A stretch of 6,623 nucleotides of DNA from assembly GCA_030523905.1 (NCBI GenBank), contig JAUNHO010000059.1, forward strand, positions 1 to 6,623, given 5' to 3'. Source of the DNA: Bergeyella zoohelcum. GTDB lineage: Bacteria > Bacteroidota > Bacteroidia > Flavobacteriales > Weeksellaceae. This document shows positions 1 to 5,683 of this stretch, one piece after another; position 1 is the first letter of the stretch, and each line of letters starts with the position of its first letter. Under the pieces are notes generated by a model. It was not told where the DNA came from. It ran no database searches and saw only the letters and a program-made list of their open reading frames with translations. Position numbers and translations under genes: made by a program.

Positions 1-636
1 CAACGCCTAGAAACAAGAGCATCTAAATATAATGAAGATATAAAGGAGCAAAATGGCGAAATCAATACCAAGAAGGAAGCCATCACGCATTCTAAAAATA
101 TGATAGAAAAGTACAAAATCCAGCAGGAGAATGTACGAAATAATAAAGAGTTTGAGGCACTTTCAAAGGAAATAGAGTTCCAAGACCTTGAAATTCAGTT
201 GGCTGAAAAAAGAATAAGAGAAGCTAATGCAAAAATCTCTCACAAAAAAGAAGCCCTAGACGAGCTGAACTCTAAAATAGATGAGCAAAAAAAACACTTG
301 AAATTCAAGAAAGAGGAACTAGATGGTCTGATTGCCGAAACTGAAAAAGAAGAGGAATATCTATTGGAAAAATCTAAAGAATTTTCCGAGCAAATAGACG
401 AAAGACTACTAAAAGCCTATAACAATATCCGTGAAAAATCTGCAAACGGGTTGGCGGTTGTAGGTCTTGAAAGAGGTGCTGCAAAGGGTGCGTTCTTTAC
501 CATTCCACCACAAAAACAAATGGAAATAGCCCAAAGAAAGAAAATCATCGTAGATGAACATAGTGGTAAAATCCTTGTAGATGAGGAACTGGTAAATGAA
601 GAGACCGAAAAAATGAAAGATATTATTAAGTTTTAA
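1..636 (+). CDS. C4 zinc-ribbon family coiled-coil protein (COG1579/zf-RING_7), 5' end cut by window, zinc cysteines lost
   Basis: The reading frame is open from base 1 to the TAA at 634-636, giving 211 residues, so the start codon lies before the window; the ATG at 100 is internal. Counting the first codon in the window as residue 1, about residues 1-140 are rich in Lys, Glu, Gln and Leu with no Pro, as expected for a long antiparallel coiled coil. About residues 150-195 match the C-terminal ribbon of the family (NGLAVV, RGA, IPPQ, KIIV, G-K-IL). In usual members this ribbon carries two CxxC pairs; here the four positions are Ala161, Ala164, Asp185 and Ser188, so zinc binding is unlikely. 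Known relatives include Helicobacter HP0958 and chlamydial CdsZ, which act in flagellar or secretion-linked roles; the role in Bacteroidota is not established. A soluble cytoplasmic protein is likely. The gene ends at a strong terminator. The family call is fairly secure; no function can be stated. Confidence 0.85.
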   Translation, partial: QRLETRASKYNEDIKEQNGEINTKKEAITHSKNMIEKYKIQQENVRNNKEFEALSKEIEFQDLEIQLAEKRIREANAKISHKKEALDELNSKIDEQKKHLKFKKEELDGLIAETEKEEEYLLEKSKEFSEQIDERLLKAYNNIREKSANGLAVVGLERGAAKGAFFTIPPQKQMEIAQRKKIIVDEHSGKILVDEELVNEETEKMKDIIKF

Positions 637-657
637 TAAGTGTTATCATATGGTTTG

Positions 658-691
658 AAAAAGTCGCAAGTATAAAAATTGCGACTTTTTT
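658..691. terminator. Bidirectional Rho-independent terminator between convergent genes
   Basis: A perfect 12-bp stem pairs 658-669 (AAAAAGTCGCAA) with 679-690 (TTGCGACTTTTT) around a 9-base loop. The plus strand ends in a run of six T (686-691), and the A tract at 658-662 gives a T run on the minus strand. It lies 21 bases after the stop of the zinc-ribbon gene and overlaps by one base the stop codon of the minus-strand repressor gene (690-692). It can therefore end both transcripts. On the minus strand the stem starts right at the stop codon, so a terminating ribosome may interfere with folding in that direction. Confidence 0.9.
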
Positions 692-1343
692 ATATTTTCG
701 TGATTAGAAGTTTTTCACAAACCAAATGACTGAAAGTCTCCTTTCTGTCGTTATATACTATCTCCATACTTTTATCAAACGCCTGTATATTAAGGATTTT
801 TATAGTGGTATTCAGAGATAATTTTTTATCGTTCAAAAAAGTAAGTAACTCATTAGGAGATTCCGTAAGTGCCATAAAACAAACTTCTTGCCCTACTTGG
901 CACTCACTGAGTTTCAGATAGTTATAATGAATAATCACTCCATTTTTATCAGGAATAGGTGAGCCGTGTGGGTCGGTCTTTGGGAAACCCAAAAGTTCGT
1001 CTATTTTATCAAAAAACAACTCCGATTTTATATGCTCTATCTCCTCTGCAATCTCGTGAACTTGCTCCCAGCCGAAGCCCATCTGCTTCACCAAAAACAT
1101 CTCTGTGAGCCTATGTTTCCGCACGATAAGAGCTGCCTGTTTCCGCCCATCTTCGGTTATTATAAGAGGTTTGTAACTTTCATAAAGCACCCAGCCTTTG
1201 TCCGCAAATTTTTTCATCATATTATTTGCACTTGGCATTTTTACACCAAGATATTTGCTCAACTCATTCACATTGAACGAGTTAGTCTCTTCGGTAAGAT
1301 GGAAAATAGCTTTTAGGTAATTTTCTTCGGTAAGTGTTATCAT
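690..1343 (-). CDS. DtxR/MntR-family metal-dependent transcriptional repressor
   Basis: This 217-residue protein has the full three-part DtxR architecture. An N-terminal winged helix-turn-helix spans about residues 4-62 (LTEENYLKAI, then a recognition-helix region near MPSANNMMKKF, then the wing LIITEDGR). A dimerisation and metal-binding domain follows to about 135, and a C-terminal SH3-like/FeoA-type domain covers about 143-217. Likely metal ligands are His77 and Glu81 (RKHRLTE) and His96, Glu100, Glu103 and His104 (VHEIAEEIEH); PHGSPIP at 125-131 is a family hallmark. Position 100 is Glu as in MntR, not the Cys of DtxR/IdeR, but the N-terminal ligand position holds Asn8 rather than Asp or Met. 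Mn2+ or Fe2+ sensing therefore cannot be decided from sequence. The family normally represses metal uptake genes when metal-loaded. No transporter gene is adjacent, so the targets must lie elsewhere. The start ATG agrees with the family N terminus; a TATTTTTG box and an inverted repeat lie just upstream. Confidence 0.93.
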   Translation of the reverse strand: MITLTEENYLKAIFHLTEETNSFNVNELSKYLGVKMPSANNMMKKFADKGWVLYESYKPLIITEDGRKQAALIVRKHRLTEMFLVKQMGFGWEQVHEIAEEIEHIKSELFFDKIDELLGFPKTDPHGSPIPDKNGVIIHYNYLKLSECQVGQEVCFMALTESPNELLTFLNDKKLSLNTTIKILNIQAFDKSMEIVYNDRKETFSHLVCEKLLITKI

Positions 1344-1347
1344 TTTT

Positions 1348-1355
1348 CAAAAATA
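1348..1355 (-). promoter_or_regulatory. Candidate Bacteroidota -7 promoter element (TATTTTTG) of the DtxR-family gene
   Basis: On the minus strand TATTTTTG fits the Bacteroidota -7 consensus TAnnTTTG exactly. Four bases (AAAA) separate it from the ATG at 1343, so transcription starting at the usual distance would begin at or next to the start codon and give a leaderless mRNA. I see no TTG at the -33 distance; that region is filled by the inverted repeat at 1359-1394. The element is short and T-rich, so chance occurrence is a real alternative. Confidence 0.4.
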
Positions 1356-1356
1356 C

Positions 1357-1394
1357 AAAAAAGTTAGATATTAAAATAAATTCATCTAACTTTT
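1357..1394 (-). terminator. uvrC: Hairpin after uvrC: Rho-independent terminator, possibly also operator of the DtxR-family gene
   Basis: An 11-bp perfect inverted repeat pairs 1359-1369 (AAAAGTTAGAT) with 1384-1394 (ATCTAACTTTT) across a 14-base AT-only-but-two spacer. Read on the minus strand it begins 21 bases after the uvrC stop codon and ends in six T (1362-1357), which fits an intrinsic terminator, though the stem has only three G-C pairs. The same repeat sits directly upstream of the candidate -7 box of the DtxR-family gene, where an operator for autoregulation would be expected. Its arms contain GTTAG and CTAAC, which also occur inside the classical DtxR box, but their spacing here is much wider. 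The terminator role is the simpler reading; the operator role is inference. Confidence 0.65.
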
Positions 1395-1415
1395 ATAAAA
1401 TTTTCTATTAATTTT

Positions 1416-3206
1416 TTAAGCATTAAAATACTCCCAAACAACCTTTCCTTTGACTTTACCGAGTATTTCTTCCAATATTTCTAGCGATGCCTCTCTGATG
1501 CGTTTTACAGATTTCAGTTTAGAAAGTAGCAACTCTACGGACTTCTCCCCCACTCCTGGGATTTCGTCTAGTTCGGATTTTATTGTAGTGTTTTTCCTTC
1601 TTGTTCGGTGATGCTTCACGCCAAATCTATGAGCCTCATCTCGTACGCGTTGCAAGATTTTCAAGGTTTCTGATTTTTTATCTAAATACAGGGGAATAGG
1701 GTCTTCTGGAAAGAACAATTCCTCCAAGCGTTTGGCAATCCCAATGATGGAAATCTTACCATACAGCCCCAAAAGTTTCAGGCTTTTCACAGCGGAACTG
1801 AGCTGCCCCTTACCACCATCTATCAAAATAAGCTGTGGCAGAGGTTCGTTTTCGTCTATCATTCTTTTATATCGGCGGTAGATTACCTCTTCCATCGTGG
1901 CAAAATCATTCGGCCCTTCTACAGATTTAGGGTGAAAAATACGATAATCCGCCTTCGATGGCTTTCCGTTTTTGAAGACCACACAGGCAGAAACTGGGTT
2001 CGTACCTTGGATATTAGAGTTATCAAACCCCTCTATATGGCGTGGTTCTACGGGCAGACGAAGCAGTTTTTTCATCTCTGCCATTATTCGGTTGGTATGG
2101 CGGTCTGGGTCTGTTATTTGTATTTGTTTTAGTTTTTCCACCCTGTATTCATTGGCATTTCGCTCGGAAAGTTCTACTATTCTCTTTTTATCTCCCAATT
2201 TTGGAACGATAAATTTCACATTAGGAATTTCAAAATTGAGATGAAATGGCAATAAAATTTCCTTGGAATTGGACTGAAATTTCTTCCGAATTTCTATCAA
2301 AGTTTCTTCCAAAATCTCTTCATCGGTTTCTTCCAGCATTTTTTTCACTTCGGTGGTGTAACTTTGGATAATATTTCCGTTTTGGATTTTGAAATAATTA
2401 ACATAAGCCGAAGCCTCATCACTCACAATACCAAAAACATCTACATCATCTATATTTGGATTGACCACCGTATGCTTTGCCTGATAATCCTCTAATAAAT
2501 CTAGCCTTTCCTTTACCAATTGGGCTTTTTCAAACTCTAATTTTTTGGCAAAAAATTGTATTTCATTCATCAAATAATCTTTCGCTAGGCGGAAATCTCC
2601 CTTTATCATCGCCCGTATCGCTGTGAGTTTCTTGTGGTATTCCGCCTCGCTTTCCAGCCCTTCGCAAGGAGCATCGCAGTTCTTTATGTGGTATTCTAGA
2701 CAGACTTTATATTTTCCTTTTTCTACTTTATCAAACGCTAAATCCAGACTACACGAGCGGATTTTATAAATACTTTTAATGGTTTCCAGCAGGACTTTCG
2801 CAGGGCGAACCTTGGCATATGGCCCGAAATATTCCGAGCCGTCTTTTACCTTTTTTCTGGTCAAGAAAATCCTTGGGAACGGTTCATTTTTGATGCAGAT
2901 ATAGGGGTAAGATTTATCATCCTTCATCATTATATTGTAGAAGGGCTGGTGTTCCTTGATGAGGTTGTTTTCTAGTAACAAGGCATCAAATTCACTTGGT
3001 ACAATGGTGGTTTCAAGCCGATGAATTTTACCGACCATTATCTTGGTTTTGTAGCCTGAAAGATTTTTATTAAAATAAGAAGACACTCTTTTTTTTAGGT
3101 CTTTCGCCTTTCCTACATAGAGCAAATCGCCTTTCTTATCGTAATAACGATACACGCCAGGCTCACTAGGTAGAGTTTTGAGTTGAAGTTCTAAATCTGC
3201 ATTCAC
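1416..3206 (-). CDS. uvrC: UvrC, dual-incision endonuclease subunit of UvrABC nucleotide excision repair
   Basis: UvrC makes the cuts 3' and 5' of a DNA lesion after UvrA and UvrB have located it. All domains are present in 596 residues, the normal length. The GIY-YIG nuclease (3' cut) is at about 14-95, with GVYRYY at 17-22, YVGKAK at 30-35, Arg40 and Glu79. Four cysteines at 152, 169, 177 and 181 match those reported to hold a 4Fe-4S cluster in E. coli UvrC. The UVR motif that contacts UvrB is at about 206-242. The RNase H-like endonuclease (5' cut) has the Asp-Asp-His triad as Asp395 (FDNSN), Asp463 (DGGKGQ) and His526 (RDEAHRF). Tandem helix-hairpin-helix motifs lie at about 546-583 (IPGVGEKS). 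The start is GTG at 3204-3206: it places the LKTLPSEPGVYRYY block at the usual distance from the N terminus, and the next Met is residue 57. No domain looks broken. It is transcribed divergently from hutH and is followed by the DtxR-family gene on the same strand after a hairpin. Confidence 0.98.
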   Translation of the reverse strand: MNADLELQLKTLPSEPGVYRYYDKKGDLLYVGKAKDLKKRVSSYFNKNLSGYKTKIMVGKIHRLETTIVPSEFDALLLENNLIKEHQPFYNIMMKDDKSYPYICIKNEPFPRIFLTRKKVKDGSEYFGPYAKVRPAKVLLETIKSIYKIRSCSLDLAFDKVEKGKYKVCLEYHIKNCDAPCEGLESEAEYHKKLTAIRAMIKGDFRLAKDYLMNEIQFFAKKLEFEKAQLVKERLDLLEDYQAKHTVVNPNIDDVDVFGIVSDEASAYVNYFKIQNGNIIQSYTTEVKKMLEETDEEILEETLIEIRKKFQSNSKEILLPFHLNFEIPNVKFIVPKLGDKKRIVELSERNANEYRVEKLKQIQITDPDRHTNRIMAEMKKLLRLPVEPRHIEGFDNSNIQGTNPVSACVVFKNGKPSKADYRIFHPKSVEGPNDFATMEEVIYRRYKRMIDENEPLPQLILIDGGKGQLSSAVKSLKLLGLYGKISIIGIAKRLEELFFPEDPIPLYLDKKSETLKILQRVRDEAHRFGVKHHRTRRKNTTIKSELDEIPGVGEKSVELLLSKLKSVKRIREASLEILEEILGKVKGKVVWEYFNA

Positions 3207-3210
3207 TCCG

Positions 3211-3218
3211 CAAAAATA
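3211..3218 (-). promoter_or_regulatory. uvrC: Candidate Bacteroidota -7 promoter element (TATTTTTG) of uvrC
   Basis: On the minus strand TATTTTTG matches TAnnTTTG and ends four bases (CGGA) before the GTG start at 3206. A TTG at 3237-3235 lies 16 bases upstream of it, one base short of the 17-23 spacing described for flavobacterial -33 elements. The predicted transcript start falls at or next to the start codon, implying little or no leader. Sequence and spacing are the same as for the box before the DtxR-family gene. Confidence 0.45.
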
Positions 3219-3240
3219 GGAAAATTTAATTTTTCAATTT

Positions 3241-3263
3241 GCTAAAAATTATGTATTTTTAGC
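3241..3263. repeat. Inverted repeat in the uvrC/hutH divergent promoter region
   Basis: A perfect 9-bp inverted repeat pairs GCTAAAAAT (3241-3249) with ATTTTTAGC (3255-3263) around a 5-base spacer. It sits 15 bases before the hutH start codon and upstream of the uvrC promoter candidate, and it covers a near-match to a plus-strand -7 element (TATTTTTA, 3254-3261). The position suits an operator or a regulator dyad for hutH. It is AT-rich, so a chance dyad cannot be excluded, and no known regulator site is recognised. Confidence 0.4.
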
Positions 3264-3278
3264 CCCAAATTTTTTACA

Positions 3279-4769
3279 ATGATTTACGGTATAGATACAT
3301 TTTCTTTCCAAGATGTTTTGGAAATAGCAAAAAACCCTAAAAAAGCAAAGCTCAACAAAAAAGCAAAAGAGCAAATCCTAAAATCGCAGAACAATGTGAG
3401 AGCCATAGTGGAGTCCGACCGCACCGTATATGGCATCAATACTGGTTTTGGACCACTTTGTGATACCAAAATTTCCGAAGAAGAAACCGCTCAGTTGCAA
3501 CATAACCTCATCATTTCTCACGCTGTGGGAGTAGGAAAACCAATAGACAAAGAACTTTCCAAAATAATGATGATTGCCAAAATCCACGCTCTTTCCAAGG
3601 GCTTTTCGGGGGTGTCATTAGAAGTCATAGAAAGAATGATTTTGATGCTAGAAAAAGACATAATCCCTGTCGTTCCAGAGCAAGGTTCTGTGGGAGCTTC
3701 TGGCGATTTGGCACCGCTTTCGCATATGGTTTTACCGCTTTTGGGCTTGGGTAAAGTCTGGAAAAATGGAGAAGTAGTAGCAACGGACAAGGTACTGAAA
3801 GAACACGGACTAAGCCCATTAACACTAGGACCAAAAGAAGGTTTAGGGCTAATCAATGGGACGCAGTTCATTCTCTCACACGCCATCAAAGGTTTAGAAA
3901 AAATGTCCTATTTGGTAGATTTAGCAGATATGACGGCAGCGATGAGTTTGGAGGCATACAGAGGCTCGGCTAGTCCATTCAAAAAAGAACTTCACGAAAT
4001 AAGACCTTTCGCAGGAAGTAAAAAAGTGGCTTCAAGAATGCTAAAATTCCTGAAAAATTCTGAAAACCTAAAAGCACACGAAGACTGCGACCGCGTACAA
4101 GACCCTTACTCTATGAGATGCGTTCCACAGGTACACGGAGCGAGTAGAAACGCCTTTGAACACCTAAAAGAAATGACAGAAACGGAACTCAATTCCGTAA
4201 CGGATAACCCTATTGTATTGAGTGCAGAGGAGTCTATCTCTGGTGGGAATTTCCACGGACAGCTAATGGCTTTACCACTGGATTACGCTACTCTGGCGGC
4301 CGCAGAACTTGGAAATATTTCCGATAGAAGAAGCTATTTATTATTAGAAGGAAAATTCGGATTGCCTAGATTATTGGCAGAAAGTTCTGGGCTGAACTCT
4401 GGCTTTATGATTCCGCAATATACTTCGGCGGCTTTGGTAACGGAGAACAAAACCCTTTGTTTCCCAGCATCGGCAGACTCTATCCCTACCAGTTTGGGGC
4501 AAGAAGACCATGTCTCTATGGGAAGTATTTCGGGCAGGAAATTCAACCAAGTTTTAGATAATTTAGTACATATTTTCGCCGTAGAACTGATGTTTGCCGC
4601 ACAAGGTTTAGAGTTCCGAAGACCAGCCAAATGCTCCAAAATCATAGAAGAAAACTACGAAATCATCAGAACGAAAGTGGCAAAATTGGAAGACGACCGC
4701 CTCATCGGTGAGGATATTCTTGCCATCGCAGAGATGATAAAACAAAGACTATTCAATGTAAAACCATAG
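3279..4769 (+). CDS. hutH: Histidine ammonia-lyase (histidase)
   Basis: This enzyme removes ammonia from L-histidine to give trans-urocanate, the first step of histidine degradation, in the cytoplasm and usually as a homotetramer. The 496 residues agree with the family's roughly 500. The Ala140-Ser141-Gly142 triad in GSVGASGDLAPLSHM forms the self-made MIO electrophile. Other active-site residues are visible: Tyr51 (YGINTGFGPL), Ser80-His81 (LIISHAVGVG), Asn193 (LINGTQ), Tyr277 and Arg280 (DPYSMRCVPQVHG), and Glu409 (QEDHVSMG). A Glu at the last site is typical of histidases, where phenylalanine and tyrosine ammonia-lyases usually have Gln or Asn, so histidine is the likely substrate rather than tyrosine for flexirubin pigments. 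The ATG start has no Shine-Dalgarno sequence, as is common in Bacteroidota. The gene stands alone between divergent uvrC and a convergent ABC operon and ends at a strong terminator; hutU, hutI and hutG are not in the window. Confidence 0.95.
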   Translation: MIYGIDTFSFQDVLEIAKNPKKAKLNKKAKEQILKSQNNVRAIVESDRTVYGINTGFGPLCDTKISEEETAQLQHNLIISHAVGVGKPIDKELSKIMMIAKIHALSKGFSGVSLEVIERMILMLEKDIIPVVPEQGSVGASGDLAPLSHMVLPLLGLGKVWKNGEVVATDKVLKEHGLSPLTLGPKEGLGLINGTQFILSHAIKGLEKMSYLVDLADMTAAMSLEAYRGSASPFKKELHEIRPFAGSKKVASRMLKFLKNSENLKAHEDCDRVQDPYSMRCVPQVHGASRNAFEHLKEMTETELNSVTDNPIVLSAEESISGGNFHGQLMALPLDYATLAAAELGNISDRRSYLLLEGKFGLPRLLAESSGLNSGFMIPQYTSAALVTENKTLCFPASADSIPTSLGQEDHVSMGSISGRKFNQVLDNLVHIFAVELMFAAQGLEFRRPAKCSKIIEENYEIIRTKVAKLEDDRLIGEDILAIAEMIKQRLFNVKP

Positions 4770-4777
4770 CAAAAAGG

Positions 4778-4808
4778 AAAGCCTAATCGGAATTGATTAG
4801 GCTTTTTT
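4778..4808. terminator. Bidirectional Rho-independent terminator between hutH and the ABC operon
   Basis: A perfect 11-bp stem pairs AAAGCCTAATC (4778-4788) with GATTAGGCTTT (4795-4805) around a 6-base loop. It is followed by T to position 4808 on the plus strand. It starts 8 bases after the hutH stop and 10 bases separate it from the stop codon of the minus-strand permease gene (4819-4821). On the minus strand the stem is followed by CC and five T, so it can also end the ABC operon transcript, less strongly. Confidence 0.92.
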
Positions 4809-4818
4809 AATTAACTCA

Positions 4819-5676
4819 TTACCAGTCTCTTTTCTTTAATATAAAATAACTTCCGTATGAAAACACAAATATCCAAACGATACAACATACAAGAGACTCT
4901 GTGGGATAGGTAAATTGATATTCCGCCCCCAATGCTTTCGCAAAATTCGTTCTCATAAAAGGTGCAGGTATCAGTTTTGACATTGCTCCAAGAGGTAAAT
5001 AGTCTGCGATATAGTGGTGACTTACCAACTCGCTCACCGTTTCTCTATCACTCTCTCCCATTATTTTATTACCTACATACAAAAATTGTTCAAGAGACGA
5101 CAAAACACCTGAGATAATCCACCAAACGAAAAATGACAAAAACACAAAAATAGACTTCCTAAACAACATAGAAAGGAACATCAGAAAGGAGAAAAACGCA
5201 CATAATTTCACGAAATAATTCCCCACGAAATAGACTTCTGCAAAGATTTTTTCGGTCTCTTGTGTAACGGAATAATTTTTACCCAAAAGAAAGGTAATCA
5301 CAAACACCAATATTGTAGAAACCAAACTAAACACCAGTATCGTAAGCATTTTGGAAACCAAAAACTCCTTTTTACTGAGACCATCGATGATGTTTTGTTT
5401 GAACATTCGGTTGGAAAACTCTTGGCAAATCCCAAAAACAATGATACAACCCAGAAATATTTTAAGTAATCCCACCACATAGGTTGTAAAATTCCAAATT
5501 TCAGGGAAATCATAAAAGCCCTGTTCTTTCAAGTTGATGGTATTTCCAAATAACTCAAAATCTACCAGGCCGATAAACAACAACATCACCAACAAGCCAA
5601 AATAAATAATAGAAAACACCTTGAATGGACGATAACCCGTGTTTTTTAGCCATTCTAATTTTAATAATCTTACCAT
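4819..5676 (-). CDS. ABC-2-type transporter permease, six predicted membrane helices
   Basis: This 285-residue protein is very hydrophobic, with six likely membrane helices at about 20-40, 66-86, 110-132, 152-172, 175-195 and 261-281. A basic cytoplasmic stretch (IIDGLSKKEFLVSKM, about 97-110) lies between helices 2 and 3; ABC-2 permeases often have such a segment where the ATPase docks. The long loop between helices 5 and 6 (about 196-260) holds several charged residues. The C-terminal KKRDW resembles the ending of many ABC-2 permeases. It starts 7 bases after the stop of the ATPase gene and is surely cotranscribed and probably forms a complex with it in the inner membrane. Related two-gene systems export or detoxify peptides, antibiotics or lipids; the substrate here cannot be told from sequence. 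The start is the first ATG after the ATPase stop and leaves a short basic N terminus (MVRLLKLEWLK) typical of the family. Confidence 0.88.
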   Translation of the reverse strand: MVRLLKLEWLKNTGYRPFKVFSIIYFGLLVMLLFIGLVDFELFGNTINLKEQGFYDFPEIWNFTTYVVGLLKIFLGCIIVFGICQEFSNRMFKQNIIDGLSKKEFLVSKMLTILVFSLVSTILVFVITFLLGKNYSVTQETEKIFAEVYFVGNYFVKLCAFFSFLMFLSMLFRKSIFVFLSFFVWWIISGVLSSLEQFLYVGNKIMGESDRETVSELVSHHYIADYLPLGAMSKLIPAPFMRTNFAKALGAEYQFTYPTESLVCCIVWIFVFSYGSYFILKKRDW

Positions 5677-5683
5677 AATTTTT

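Noticed and set aside
100..102. ATG as start of the first gene
   Set aside because: The frame is open without a stop back to base 1 and the upstream codons continue the same coiled-coil composition, so the real start lies before the window.
966..1316. Open plus-strand frame of 116 codons antisense to the DtxR-family gene
   Set aside because: It lies wholly inside a well-supported gene on the other strand, has low-complexity composition rich in Phe and His, and shows no recognisable domain or start signal.
1932..2244. Two overlapping plus-strand frames antisense to uvrC
   Set aside because: They overlap each other and the conserved UvrC nuclease domain, and have no domain signature.
3518..3889. 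Open minus-strand frame of 123 codons antisense to hutH
   Set aside because: It lies over the most conserved part of hutH, including the MIO region; the protein is rich in Ser and Pro without domain features. It is a by-product of hutH codon use.
4334..4645. Open minus-strand frame of 103 codons antisense to the hutH 3' half
   Set aside because: It is fully contained in hutH and has no recognisable motif, promoter or conserved start.
5145..5152. TATTTTTG on the minus strand inside the permease gene, matching TAnnTTTG
   Set aside because: It lies inside a coding region with no gene start nearby; it serves as a reminder that this short AT-rich word arises by chance.
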